Below, piece after piece: positions 26,785-34,766 of a stretch of 64,000 nt of DNA. Under the pieces are notes generated by a model, which did no database searches, had not been told where the DNA came from, and saw only the letters and a list, made by a program, of their open reading frames with translations. Where the stretch lies: contig NZ_CP075339.1 in the NCBI RefSeq assembly GCF_024399335.1, positions 868,001 through 932,000 on the forward strand, given 5' to 3'. The translations under genes and the position numbers were made by a program. The first letter of the stretch is position 1. The number at the start of each line of letters is the position of its first letter. The DNA is from Leucobacter aridicollis (lineage in GTDB: Bacteria; Actinomycetota; Actinomycetes; Actinomycetales; Microbacteriaceae).

Positions 26785-27531
26785 ATGAGTGCGAGCGAAC
26801 CGCTGGTCGTCGTCGAAAATGTGCAGAAGCACTACGGTGATTTTCAGGCGCTGACCGACGTAAACCTCACGGTGAACCGTGGCGAGGTTGTCGTGGTGAT
26901 CGGCCCATCAGGCTCCGGCAAGTCGACGCTCTGCCGGTCAATCAACCGACTTGAGACGATCACGAGCGGGTCGATCCGCATCGACGGCAAAGAGCTCCCC
27001 GCAGAGGGCAAGGGGCTCGCACGCCTCCGCGCCGAGGTCGGCATGGTGTTCCAGTCATTCAACCTGTTCGCGCACCTGACGATCCTCGAGAACGTCACGC
27101 TCGGGCCCATCAAGGTGCTCGGCAAGTCAAAGGCCGAGGCGAACCGCGAAGCAATGGAACTCCTCACCCGCGTCGGCGTCGACAAGCAGGCGTCGAAGCT
27201 GCCTGCGCAGCTCTCAGGCGGACAGCAGCAGCGCGTCGCGATCGCGCGCGCCCTTGCAATGCACCCAAAGGTCATGCTGTTCGACGAGCCGACGAGCGCG
27301 CTCGACCCCGAGATGATCAACGAGGTGCTCGACGTGATGGTCGGCCTCGCCAAAGAAGGCATGACAATGGTCGTCGTCACCCACGAGATGGGCTTCGCCC
27401 GCAAAGCGGCCGACCGCGTCGTGTTCATGGCCGACGGCAAGATCATCGAGTCTGCGACGCCCGACGAGTTCTTCACGAACCCACAGAGCGACAGGGCCAA
27501 AGACTTCCTGTCAAAGCTCATCACGAACTAA
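26785..27531 (+). CDS. gluA: Glutamate-type amino acid ABC transporter, ATPase
   Basis: 248 residues, the usual length for polar-amino-acid ATPases. Walker [11 protein letters not shown]-loop [14 protein letters not shown], signature LSGGQQQRV, Walker [14 protein letters not shown] and H-loop VVTHEMGFA are all intact. It is the first of four genes in the gluABCD order of corynebacteria. An AAAGGTGG site lies before the ATG. The 200-bp upstream region holds the CTCAA repeat array. Confidence 0.93.
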   Translation: MSASEPLVVVENVQKHYGDFQALTDVNLTVNRGEVVVVIGPSGSGKSTLCRSINRLETITSGSIRIDGKELPAEGKGLARLRAEVGMVFQSFNLFAHLTILENVTLGPIKVLGKSKAEANREAMELLTRVGVDKQASKLPAQLSGGQQQRVAIARALAMHPKVMLFDEPTSALDPEMINEVLDVMVGLAKEGMTMVVVTHEMGFARKAADRVVFMADGKIIESATPDEFFTNPQSDRAKDFLSKLITN

Positions 27532-27586
27532 CCAGGCGGGCCACCCGCATCGAGTGGCCCGAAAACCCCCATCGAAAGGAACGCAC

Positions 27587-28498
27587 ATGCGATTCAAGAA
27601 AGCTTTTGCAGCAGCTGGTCTCGTCGCGGCGGCAGCGCTGGCGCTGACCGGCTGCAACAGCGGCAGCCCCGCAGCACCTGAAGGCGGCGACACCTCGGCT
27701 CCGGCAGAGACGAGCACGCCGTGGACCGTAGCTGAGGGCTTCACGCTCGAGGGCAGCCCGACCTTCGACAAGATCAAGGAGCGTGGCGAGGTCGTCATCG
27801 GCGTCAAGGAAGACCAGCCCGGCCTCGGCTACTACGACAACGTCACGCAGGAGCGCACAGGCTTCGACGTCGACATCGCGCGCTGGATCGCAGCGTCGAT
27901 CGGCATGGACGAAGACCAGATCAGCTACAAGGCGATCGCCTCGGCAAACCGCGAGCAGGCAATCGTCAACGGCGACGTCGACTACTACGTCGGCACCTAC
28001 TCGATCAACGACAAGCGCAAGCAGGAGATCGACTTCGCTGGCCCGTACTTCATTACCGGCCAGGGGCTGCTCGTCCGCTCAGACGACACCGACTACCAGA
28101 AGCTCGAAGACCTGAACGGCAAGACTGTCTGCTCCGCGACAGGATCGACCCCGATCCAGAACATCAAGGAGAACTTCAAGGAGATCAAGCCGCAGGAGTT
28201 CGACCTGTACTCGGCGTGTGTTGAGAACCTCGTGAACGGTCAGGTCGACGCGGTCACCACCGACCAGGCGATCCTTATCGGCTACGCTGCGCAGCAGCCC
28301 GAGGAACTCAAGGTTACGAGCGGCCCGGTCTTCACCGAGGAGCAGTACGGCGTCGGCCTCACCAAGGGCGACGACGTGTTCCGCGCGCACATCAACGACC
28401 TCTTCACCGAGGGCGGCGACATCTGGCAGCAGATCTTCGACCAAAACCTTGGCGAGTCGGGCATCAAGGTCGACCAGCCCAAGGTTGACGCCTACTAA
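27587..28498 (+). CDS. gluB: Glutamate-type ABC substrate-binding lipoprotein
   Basis: 303 residues. A lipoprotein signal peptide ends in LALTGC (Cys at about 23). The mature protein has the family-3 solute-binding fold: KIKERGEVVIGVKEDQPGLG, GFDVDIARWIAASIG, and YYVGTYSINDKRKQEIDFAG. This group binds glutamate and related acidic or polar amino acids. An AAAGGA site lies before ATG 27587. A very stable hairpin separates it from the permease genes. Confidence 0.92.
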   Translation: MRFKKAFAAAGLVAAAALALTGCNSGSPAAPEGGDTSAPAETSTPWTVAEGFTLEGSPTFDKIKERGEVVIGVKEDQPGLGYYDNVTQERTGFDVDIARWIAASIGMDEDQISYKAIASANREQAIVNGDVDYYVGTYSINDKRKQEIDFAGPYFITGQGLLVRSDDTDYQKLEDLNGKTVCSATGSTPIQNIKENFKEIKPQEFDLYSACVENLVNGQVDAVTTDQAILIGYAAQQPEELKVTSGPVFTEEQYGVGLTKGDDVFRAHINDLFTEGGDIWQQIFDQNLGESGIKVDQPKVDAY

Positions 28499-28520
28499 GT
28501 AGCGCGCACACCGCACGAAT

Positions 28521-28553
28521 GCCCGGGGGCGGGAGCCACCCCCGCCCCCGGGC
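28521..28553 (+). other. Intra-operon stem-loop between gluB and gluC
   Basis: A perfect 13-bp G+C stem (GCCCGGGGGCGGG and its complement) with a seven-base loop. Such structures usually protect the binding-protein mRNA or reduce read-through, giving more binding protein than permease. No U-tract. Confidence 0.7.
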
Positions 28554-28577
28554 GCCATCTTCACAGAAGGAAGACGA

Positions 28578-29234
28578 ATGGACGTCATCTTCGGGAACCT
28601 GGATCTCTGGGGGACCGCGATCGGGAACACGCTGCTCGTGTTCTTCGGAGGCGGGGCGATCGCCCTCGTGCTCGGCCTGATCGTTGGGGCCATGCGAGTC
28701 TCGCCGGTGCCCATCGCGCGCGGTGTCGGCACCGTCTACGTGAACCTCATCCGCAACACGCCCCTGACGCTCGTGTTCTTCTTCTTCGTGCTCGGCTACC
28801 CGGCGCTCGGGCTCGGCAGAATGAATCTCACAGTGCTCGGCATCATCGCGATCGGTGTCTACACGGCCACATACGTGGCAGAGGTGATTCGGGCAGGCAT
28901 CAACACAGTGCCCGTCGGGCAGGCCGAGGCGGCCCGCGCCATCGGCCTTCCATTTGGGCAGGTCATGACGAGCGTGATCCTCCCGCAGGCGTTCCGCTCC
29001 GTCGTGCCGCCCATGATGAGCGTGTTCATCGCACTCCTGAAAAACACCACGGTCGCGGCAGGGTTCTCGATTGCGGAGCTCGCGCAGCTGCGAGCAGCGA
29101 TCAACGACTCGGGCGACCGCCCTGGCAGCCCCATGGAAGTGCTCCTCTGGGTCGCCGCAGTCTTCGTCGCGATGGTAATGCTGCTGAGCCTCTTGCAGAA
29201 CCGGCTTGAGAAGAAATGGAGGATCGCGCGATGA
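28578..29234 (+). CDS. gluC: Glutamate-type ABC permease subunit 1
   Basis: 218 residues with five transmembrane segments. The His/Glu/Gln permease signature is seen in YVNLIRNTPLTLVFFFFVLG, and the EAA loop in GQAEAARAIGLPFGQVMTSV contacts the ATPase. A GAAGGAAG site lies before ATG 28578. Its stop overlaps the gluD ATG as ATGA, which should give equal amounts of the two permeases. Confidence 0.92.
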   Translation: MDVIFGNLDLWGTAIGNTLLVFFGGGAIALVLGLIVGAMRVSPVPIARGVGTVYVNLIRNTPLTLVFFFFVLGYPALGLGRMNLTVLGIIAIGVYTATYVAEVIRAGINTVPVGQAEAARAIGLPFGQVMTSVILPQAFRSVVPPMMSVFIALLKNTTVAAGFSIAELAQLRAAINDSGDRPGSPMEVLLWVAAVFVAMVMLLSLLQNRLEKKWRIAR

Positions 29235-30157
29235 CCGCATCAGTGCTGTACGACGTTCCCGGTCCGAAAGCGATTCGCAGAAACCGCATTCTCGCGGTGG
29301 TGACGATCGTTGTCGTCGCCGCCATCATCGGCTTCGTGCTCTACCGATTCTTCCTCACGGGGCAGTTCACCGCCCAAAAGTGGGGCCTCTTCACCTACTC
29401 GACGATCTGGGAGCAGATCCTCACCGCACTCGGCAAGACACTCGCCGCCTTCGGCGTCGCCGCTGTCGGTAGCCTCGTGCTCGGCTTTGTGCTCGCGATC
29501 GGCAGGCTCTCAGACCACAAGTGGGTGCGAGTTCCTGTCACCGCGGTGACCGAGCTCTTCAGGGCGATGCCCGTGCTCATCATGATGATGCTGCTGTACT
29601 ACGGTCTGCCGTCGGTCGGCGTGAAGATGGACCCGTACTGGGCTGTCGTCATCGCGCTCATCGTCTACAACGGGTCGGTGCTTGCCGAGGTGATTCGCGC
29701 AGGCGTCGAGTCGCTGCCGCGCGGACAGAAAGAGGCAGGCTACGCGATCGGACTGCGCAAGAGCGGAGTGATGCGCCTCATCCTGATGCCGCAGGCAGTG
29801 CGCGCGATGCTCCCAGTCATCGTCTCCCAGCTGGTCGTGACAATGAAGGATACGGCGCTCGGATTCATCATCACCTACCCCGAGCTGCTCTACCTTGCGA
29901 AGCAGTTCAGCTCGAACGTACAGTTCGGGCGACCGCTGCTCCAGTCCGCTTTCGTCATCGGCGGCATCTACATCGTGATGTGCTTCATCCTCTCAGGGAT
30001 CGCGCACTACCTCGAACGGCGTCTCCGTAGCGGTGGCCGCGGAACCGGGGATGCCGGCCTTTCGGTCGGGCCGGGGCCCGCGCAGGGCGGACCAGATCCG
30101 CGATTGCACGAGGGCGGCACCGTCACCGAGGTACTCTCGGTACAGGGCGGAAGATAG
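29231..30157 (+). CDS. gluD: Glutamate-type ABC permease subunit 2
   Basis: 308 residues, five core transmembrane segments plus an N-terminal extension. The core motif EAGYAIGLRKSGVMRLILMP is the EAA loop and TELFRAMPVLIMMMLLYYGL is the family signature. The last 40 residues (GGRGTGDAGLSVGPGPAQGG) form a Gly/Pro-rich cytoplasmic tail. It starts inside the gluC stop codon. A terminator follows immediately. Confidence 0.92.
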   Translation: MTASVLYDVPGPKAIRRNRILAVVTIVVVAAIIGFVLYRFFLTGQFTAQKWGLFTYSTIWEQILTALGKTLAAFGVAAVGSLVLGFVLAIGRLSDHKWVRVPVTAVTELFRAMPVLIMMMLLYYGLPSVGVKMDPYWAVVIALIVYNGSVLAEVIRAGVESLPRGQKEAGYAIGLRKSGVMRLILMPQAVRAMLPVIVSQLVVTMKDTALGFIITYPELLYLAKQFSSNVQFGRPLLQSAFVIGGIYIVMCFILSGIAHYLERRLRSGGRGTGDAGLSVGPGPAQGGPDPRLHEGGTVTEVLSVQGGR

Positions 30158-30161
30158 CGAC

Positions 30162-30190
30162 AAACGGGCTCCGCAGTGCGGGGCCCGTTT
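30162..30190 (+). terminator. Terminator of the gluABCD operon
   Basis: AAACGGGC...CCGCA pairs with TGCGG...GCCCGTTT, five bases after the gluD stop. The 3' arm ends in TTT, giving an A/T-flanked rho-independent hairpin. Confidence 0.8.
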
Positions 30191-30257
30191 CGCGCTGCCC
30201 GGCGGGCCGTGCGGCGCTCCGCGATACCACCAACTTCACCGCTGAGAGGTCACCCAC

Positions 30258-31061
30258 ATGAGTCAGATGGCACTCACGCTCGCGCTCATGCCAGAGGGGC
30301 TTGACTGGGGCGGGATTCTGCTGCTGCTCCTCGCCGCCTTCGCAGCGGGGTGGGTTGATGCTGTGGTCGGCGGCGGCGGGCTCATTCAGCTGCCTGCACT
30401 GCTGCTCGTGCCAGGCATCGCCCCCGTGCAGGCGCTCGCGACAAACAAGTTGGCGTCTGTGTTCGGGACGGCGGCGAGTAGCGTCAGCTACTACCGGTCG
30501 GTGCGACCGAGCCTGAAGACCGCCTTGCCGATGGCAGGGATCGCGCTTGTCTCCGCGGTTGGCGGTGCCTCGCTCGCGGCGTTCCTGCCCGCCGAGGTAT
30601 TCACGCCGATCATTATGATCGCGCTCGTCGTGGTTGCGCTCATTACGATCTTCAAGCCCGCGCTTGGCGCCGTCACAAAGCTCAAGTATTCGGGCGCGAA
30701 ACACGTGCTGCTTGCGGGCCTCGCCGGGGCGGCGATCGGGTTCTACGACGGGCTCATCGGCCCGGGCACAGGAACGTTTCTCGTGATCGCGCTCGTCGCG
30801 CTGCTCGGCTACGACTTTCTCATGGCGAGCGCCCAGGCGAAGATCGTGAACTTCGCGACGAACCTTGGAGCGCTCCTGCTCTTCATCCCGCTGGGGGCCG
30901 TGCTGTGGCCGCTCGGCCTCCTGATGGCGGCGGCGAACGTCGCGGGCAGTGTGCTGGGCTCGAAGATGGCGATCGCCCGTGGGGCGCGGTTCGTGCGGAT
31001 CCTGTTTCTCATCATTGTCGCTGCGCTCGTCGTGAAGCTCGGCCTCGACCTCTGGGGATAG
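30258..31061 (+). CDS. TSUP-family (TauE/SafE) membrane transporter
   Basis: 267 residues with about eight transmembrane segments. Two half-repeats are visible: GWVDAVVGGGGLIQLPALLL near the N-terminus and GFYDGLIGPGTGTFLVIALV in the second half, each with the TSUP glycine-rich motif. NKLASVFGTAASSVSYYRS is typical of the group. Members move sulfite, sulfonates or other sulfur/organic anions; substrate is unassigned. A GAGAGGT site lies before ATG 30258. It is monocistronic. Confidence 0.85.
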   Translation: MSQMALTLALMPEGLDWGGILLLLLAAFAAGWVDAVVGGGGLIQLPALLLVPGIAPVQALATNKLASVFGTAASSVSYYRSVRPSLKTALPMAGIALVSAVGGASLAAFLPAEVFTPIIMIALVVVALITIFKPALGAVTKLKYSGAKHVLLAGLAGAAIGFYDGLIGPGTGTFLVIALVALLGYDFLMASAQAKIVNFATNLGALLLFIPLGAVLWPLGLLMAAANVAGSVLGSKMAIARGARFVRILFLIIVAALVVKLGLDLWG

Positions 31062-31074
31062 GTTTTTCAGTCCC

Positions 31075-31131
31075 GGCCGCCCCGGCCGCCAGCCCCCAGC
31101 CGCCAGCCGCCACAGCCGCCAGCCGCCGGCG
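31075..31131. repeat. Imperfect AGCCGCC microrepeat tract
   Basis: A run of CCGCC, CAGCC and AGCCGCC units fills the start of the convergent spacer after the TSUP gene. No ORF. Confidence 0.5.
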
Positions 31132-31139
31132 CTGCGTAT

Positions 31140-31197
31140 GTGATCGGCTCAATATATGCCAACCCAGCTGAGGTCGGGCATATATTGAGCCGATCAC
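31140..31197. repeat. Perfect 21-bp inverted repeat (repeat or palindromic element)
   Basis: The arms at 31140-31160 and 31177-31197 are perfect complements. They start GTGATCGGCTCAATATATGC and end with its complement, around a 16-base loop. Beyond them CGTATG and CATACG can extend the stem past a small bulge. The arms are much richer in A+T than the surroundings. It sits between convergent genes, so it may be a bidirectional terminator, a miniature mobile element or a protein-binding palindrome. Confidence 0.7.
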
Positions 31198-31245
31198 AGA
31201 CATACGGTGCGTGATTTGTCGGCCGGTAGCGCTGTTCGCTCGCAG

Positions 31246-31311
31246 GCTGCTGTGCCCTCCCGCGCTAGCTGCTGTGCACTCCCGCGCTAACCGCTGTGCA
31301 CTCCCGCCCTA
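31246..31311. repeat. Three 22-bp tandem repeats
   Basis: Units at 31246-31267, 31268-31289 and 31290-31311 share CTGTGC(A/C)CTCCCGC(G/C)CTA with at most four differences. They lie in the same convergent spacer as the inverted repeat, next to the 3' end of the CNNM gene. Confidence 0.65.
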
Positions 31312-31342
31312 CCCGGTGAGCGAGTGCTCTTCTCAGCCAGTG

Positions 31343-32383
31343 TTACCGCTGGGCGGCGTCCTGCACCTCGCCAATGAGCTCCTCAACAATGTCTTCGAGG
31401 AAGAGGATGCCTGTCGGCGATCCACTCTCATCGGTGACCCGGGCGAGGTGGCTGCCGTCTGAGCGCAGCAGACTCAGGGCGTCTTCGAGCTCGGCAGTGG
31501 CCGCGACGTCCACCAGGTTGCGGAGGCGATCGGCAGGGATCGGTGCGTCGCGGTGCTCGGCCGAGCTGAGATCCAGCACGTCCTTGATGTGCACATACTG
31601 AGCCGGAGCGCCGTTGCTGGCAGCAACAACGAACCGTGAGAAGCCGTGCTTCGCGACAGCGAGTTGAACGTCACGCGGGGTCGCCGCGGCGGGGAGAACA
31701 ACGAGTGACCCAAACGGGAGCACGACGTCGGCGGCAGTCTTCTCGGTGAACTCGAACGCGGCGGTGACGGTGCCTGAGGTATCGACGAGCGTGCCCTCGA
31801 GCGTTGACTGTTCGACGATGTTCGCAACCTCGTCGAGCGTGAACGCGCTTGTCGCCTCATCCTTGGGCGTCACCTTGAAGAGCCTGAGGATCCCGTTCGC
31901 GACCCAGTTCAAGCCCCTGATCAGCGGACCGACGATGCGAGACACGAATACGAGCGGGGGCGCAAGGATAAGCGCCGCCCTATCGGGAACCGAGAACGCC
32001 ATGTTCTTCGGGATCATCTCGCCGAACACGACGTGGAGGAACGTGACCAAGGCGAGGGCGACGCCAAATGCGATGCCGGTGACCATCCCTGGAGTGAGGC
32101 CCGTCCACGCGAGCGGCACCTCGAGCAGATGCTTGATTGACGGTTCAGAGACGTTCAGAATGAGCAGCGAACACACAGTGATGCCGAGCTGGCTCGTCGC
32201 GAGCATGAGGGTCGCATGCTCCATCGCCCACAACGTTGTCTTCGCCGCACGGCTGCCAGCCGCCGCCCTCGGCTCGATCTGCGATCGTCGAGCCGAGATC
32301 ACTGCGAACTCGGCGCCGACGAAGAATGCGTTGACGGCAAGCAGTACGAAGAGCCAGATCAGGCCGGGAATGTACTCGCTCAT
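31343..32383 (-). CDS. CNNM/CorC-type membrane protein, short paralogue
   Basis: 346 residues. An N-terminal DUF21/CNNM transmembrane domain (IWLFVLLAVNAFFVGAEFAV, then SQLGITVCSLLILN) is followed by a paired CBS region, including FSRFVVAASNGAPAQYVHIK and GSPTGILFLEDIVEELIGE. The C-terminal CorC_HlyC domain of the longer neighbour is missing. Relatives are linked to Mg2+/Co2+ export. It starts inside the stop codon of the upstream paralogue (ATGA), so the two are probably one complex. Confidence 0.87.
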   Translation of the reverse strand: MSEYIPGLIWLFVLLAVNAFFVGAEFAVISARRSQIEPRAAAGSRAAKTTLWAMEHATLMLATSQLGITVCSLLILNVSEPSIKHLLEVPLAWTGLTPGMVTGIAFGVALALVTFLHVVFGEMIPKNMAFSVPDRAALILAPPLVFVSRIVGPLIRGLNWVANGILRLFKVTPKDEATSAFTLDEVANIVEQSTLEGTLVDTSGTVTAAFEFTEKTAADVVLPFGSLVVLPAAATPRDVQLAVAKHGFSRFVVAASNGAPAQYVHIKDVLDLSSAEHRDAPIPADRLRNLVDVAATAELEDALSLLRSDGSHLARVTDESGSPTGILFLEDIVEELIGEVQDAAQR

Positions 32384-33744
32384 CGTGCGTGCTCCGTCGT
32401 CATGGCGGTGTGGCCGGTGGGGTCAGTTGCGTCGGGATCAGTGGGCGTCGGGGTGAAGCGCAGACGCTCGATTCGGGCACCTGCGACAGCATCAACCTCG
32501 AGCGTGCCGTCGGCGATCTCGACAGTCTCCCCGACCTCGGGGATGCGCTGAAGTCGTGTCAGGAAGAACCCGGCGACCGTGTCGTACTCCTCGTCCTCAG
32601 GAACCCGGATCCTTGCCCGGGTCCAGAGCTCGTCTGGGCGGAGCGCCGCGTTGAACAGCACGGATTCGCCGTCAGCGATGATTCCCTCGTTCAGGGTCGA
32701 GGGGTCGTCGTGCTCGTCAAGCAGCTCGCCGAGCAGCTCTTCGATCAGGTCTTCGAGCGTCACGACGCCCGCGGTTCCGCCGTGCTCGTCAACGACAACA
32801 GCGATCTGATAGCCGCGGTCGCGAAGCGCGCCGAGCAGCGTGTCTGACCCGGCCGACTCGGGCACTCGGAGGATCTTCGAGGTAATCGACGTGACCGGTG
32901 CACTCGCGCGACGCTCGTCGTCGATCGCGAATGCAGCTTTGACGTGTGCGATGCCGACGATGTCGTCGATGTCGTCGCCGTACACAGGGAACCGCGAGTG
33001 ACCGCTCTCGATCGACGCAGCGATGACGTCCTGCACTGACGCTGTGCTCGGCAGAGCAACGACGCGAACGCGGGGCGTCATGACCGCGTCGGCGGTGCGG
33101 CTCGAAAACGTGAGGGTACGGTGCAGAATGTCGGCATCGTTGGCATCGAGCAGCCCCTCGGTCGCTGAGCGTCGGATGAGGTAGCCGAGCTCCTCGGCGC
33201 TTCGTGCAGCCGAGAGCTCTTCCTTCGGCTCGATGCCGAACGAGCGGATCACCCGGTTCGCGGTGCCGTTGAACAACAAGATCACGGGCTTGAGTACGAA
33301 CGTGAACGCGAGCTGAAACGGCACGACGATCTTCGCTGTCGCGAGTGGTACGGCGAGCGCGAAGTTTTTCGGCACGAGCTCGCCAATGATCATCGAGAAC
33401 AGCGTTGCGAGCGTGATTGCCACGACGGCGCCGACTCCAGGGATTACCGCGTCGGGCAGCCCAATGCTGCTGAGAGGAGCGCGAAGGAGTGAGCTGATCG
33501 CCGGCTCGAACGTAAAGCCCGCGAGCAGCGTCGTCAGCGTGATGCCGAGCTGGGCGCTAGACAGGTGCGTCGAGGTGACGCGCAACGCTGAGATGGTGAA
33601 CCGCAGGCCCTTTTCACCTTGCGCCTGGCGTCGTTCAAGGTCGCTTCGGTTGAGGTTGACGAGTGCAAACTCCGAGGCAACAAAGAAGCCTGTGCCTACC
33701 GTGAGGAGGACGCCGATAACGATTCCCCAGATCTCGGAACTCAA
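32380..33744 (-). CDS. CNNM/CorC-type membrane protein with CBS pair and CorC_HlyC domain
   Basis: 454 residues: a CNNM transmembrane domain (LLTVGTGFFVASEFALVNLN, SAQLGITLTTLLAGF), two CBS motifs (DAVMTPRVRVVALPSTA..., ...HGGTAGVVTLEDLIEELLGE) and a C-terminal CorC_HlyC domain (DELWTRARIRVPEDEEYDTV). The family takes part in divalent-cation efflux or homeostasis; older hemolysin labels are not functional. The start is TTG 33744, with a GGGGTG ribosome-binding site. It is the first gene of the pair. Confidence 0.87.
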   Translation of the reverse strand: MSSEIWGIVIGVLLTVGTGFFVASEFALVNLNRSDLERRQAQGEKGLRFTISALRVTSTHLSSAQLGITLTTLLAGFTFEPAISSLLRAPLSSIGLPDAVIPGVGAVVAITLATLFSMIIGELVPKNFALAVPLATAKIVVPFQLAFTFVLKPVILLFNGTANRVIRSFGIEPKEELSAARSAEELGYLIRRSATEGLLDANDADILHRTLTFSSRTADAVMTPRVRVVALPSTASVQDVIAASIESGHSRFPVYGDDIDDIVGIAHVKAAFAIDDERRASAPVTSITSKILRVPESAGSDTLLGALRDRGYQIAVVVDEHGGTAGVVTLEDLIEELLGELLDEHDDPSTLNEGIIADGESVLFNAALRPDELWTRARIRVPEDEEYDTVAGFFLTRLQRIPEVGETVEIADGTLEVDAVAGARIERLRFTPTPTDPDATDPTGHTAMTTEHAR

Positions 33745-33879
33745 TGCTCACCCCGCATTCGAGCCGCGAGACGCGACCGGGCTGGGGTGAGCTTGGGTCT
33801 ATGACAATCATCCATGTTTCGATCATAGGAAAAGATGCGGGTCGGAAGACTGAGATTTTGCCCCGAACCGAGGCTGTGC

Positions 33880-34332
33880 CTACACGGGGATGCGGATCGC
33901 ACCAGCCCCGGTGTCGCCAAGCTCGTCGTCGGGGTTGAGCAGCGAGCACGCCTTCATCGACAGGCAGCCGCAGCCGATGCAGCCAGTGAGTTCCTTCTCG
34001 AGTTGCTCGATGCCCTTGCGGCGCTGCTCAAGCACCTTCTTCCATTCGCGGGAAGCGCGCTGCCAGTCTTCGTGGGTTGGCGGGCTCGAGAGCGGAACGT
34101 TTGTGAACGCGTCTTTCACGTCTTCGAGGGGAATCCCCAGCCGCTTGGCGACGGAGATGAGCGCGACGCGGCGCAGCATGTAGCGCGGAAAGCGGCGCTG
34201 GTTGCCGGCGGTGCGTTGCGACGCGATGAGTTCGAGGCGTTCGTAGTAGTGCAGGGCAGATACGGGCACCCCTGTACGGCGGCTCATTTCGCCGATGCTG
34301 AGGAGCTCTTCCGGGCTGTGGGCTTGTTCCAT
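33880..34332 (-). CDS. soxR: SoxR, redox-sensing MerR-family regulator
   Basis: 150 residues. An N-terminal MerR helix-turn-helix (SIGEMSRRTGVPVSALHYYE) and a dimerisation helix are followed by CIGCGCLSMKAC, the C-X2-C-X-C-X5-C motif that holds the SoxR [2Fe-2S] cluster. SoxR responds to redox-cycling compounds through cluster oxidation. ATG 34332 has a GGAGG ribosome-binding site. It faces fdxA across a textbook SoxR-type promoter. Confidence 0.95.
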   Translation of the reverse strand: MEQAHSPEELLSIGEMSRRTGVPVSALHYYERLELIASQRTAGNQRRFPRYMLRRVALISVAKRLGIPLEDVKDAFTNVPLSSPPTHEDWQRASREWKKVLEQRRKGIEQLEKELTGCIGCGCLSMKACSLLNPDDELGDTGAGAIRIPV

Positions 34333-34355
34333 GACGCCTCCGATTCGCAGTGGAC

Positions 34356-34386
34356 TTGACCTCAACCTAACTTGAGGTTTTAGCAT
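34356..34386 (+). promoter_or_regulatory. SoxR-type promoter of fdxA with 19-bp spacer
   Basis: -35 TTGACC (34356-34361), 19-bp spacer, -10 TAGCAT (34381-34386). The spacer contains the SoxR box CCTCAACCTAACTTGAGG at 34360-34377, whose arms match the enterobacterial box. The over-long 19-bp spacing is the diagnostic feature of MerR-family activation. Confidence 0.85.
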
Positions 34387-34436
34387 AGCTCATGGGCCTC
34401 GAAACCGGGGCCACAGGTGTGACGAGGGGGATGGCC

Positions 34437-34766
34437 GTGACCTATGTCATTGCGCTGCCGTGCGTGGATCTGAAGGACAAGGCGTGCATCGACGAGTGCC
34501 CTGTTGACTGCATTTACGAGGGTGATCGGATGCTCTACATCCACCCCGACGAATGCGTCGATTGTGGTGCGTGCGAGCCAGTATGCCCAGTTGAGGCGAT
34601 CTACTACGAAGACGACCTTCCCGGCGAATGGCAGGAGTACTACGGCGCAAACGTCGAGTTCTTCGACGCCGTTGGCGCCCCGGGAGGCGCTGCCCGCACG
34701 GGCCCAATCCCCGGCGACCACCCGTTTATCGCGGCCCTACCACCTCAGGAGAGTGCACTGGCATGA
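34437..34766 (+). CDS. fdxA: 7Fe ferredoxin FdxA
   Basis: 109 residues. Cys9, Cys17, Cys21 and Cys25 and a second set from Cys40 (CVDCGACEPVCP) fit the [3Fe-4S][4Fe-4S] ferredoxin of actinobacteria. The GTG at 34437 was chosen over upstream ATGs because GAGGGGG lies seven bases before it and the resulting VTYVIALPC matches the usual N-terminus. It is probably the electron donor paired with FprA, whose gene overlaps it as ATGA. It is under the SoxR promoter. Confidence 0.9.
   Translation: MTYVIALPCVDLKDKACIDECPVDCIYEGDRMLYIHPDECVDCGACEPVCPVEAIYYEDDLPGEWQEYYGANVEFFDAVGAPGGAARTGPIPGDHPFIAALPPQESALA

Noticed and set aside
31075..31131. Proline-rich small protein encoded in the CCGCC tract
   Set aside because: No start codon with a ribosome-binding site; repetitive composition explains the open frames.
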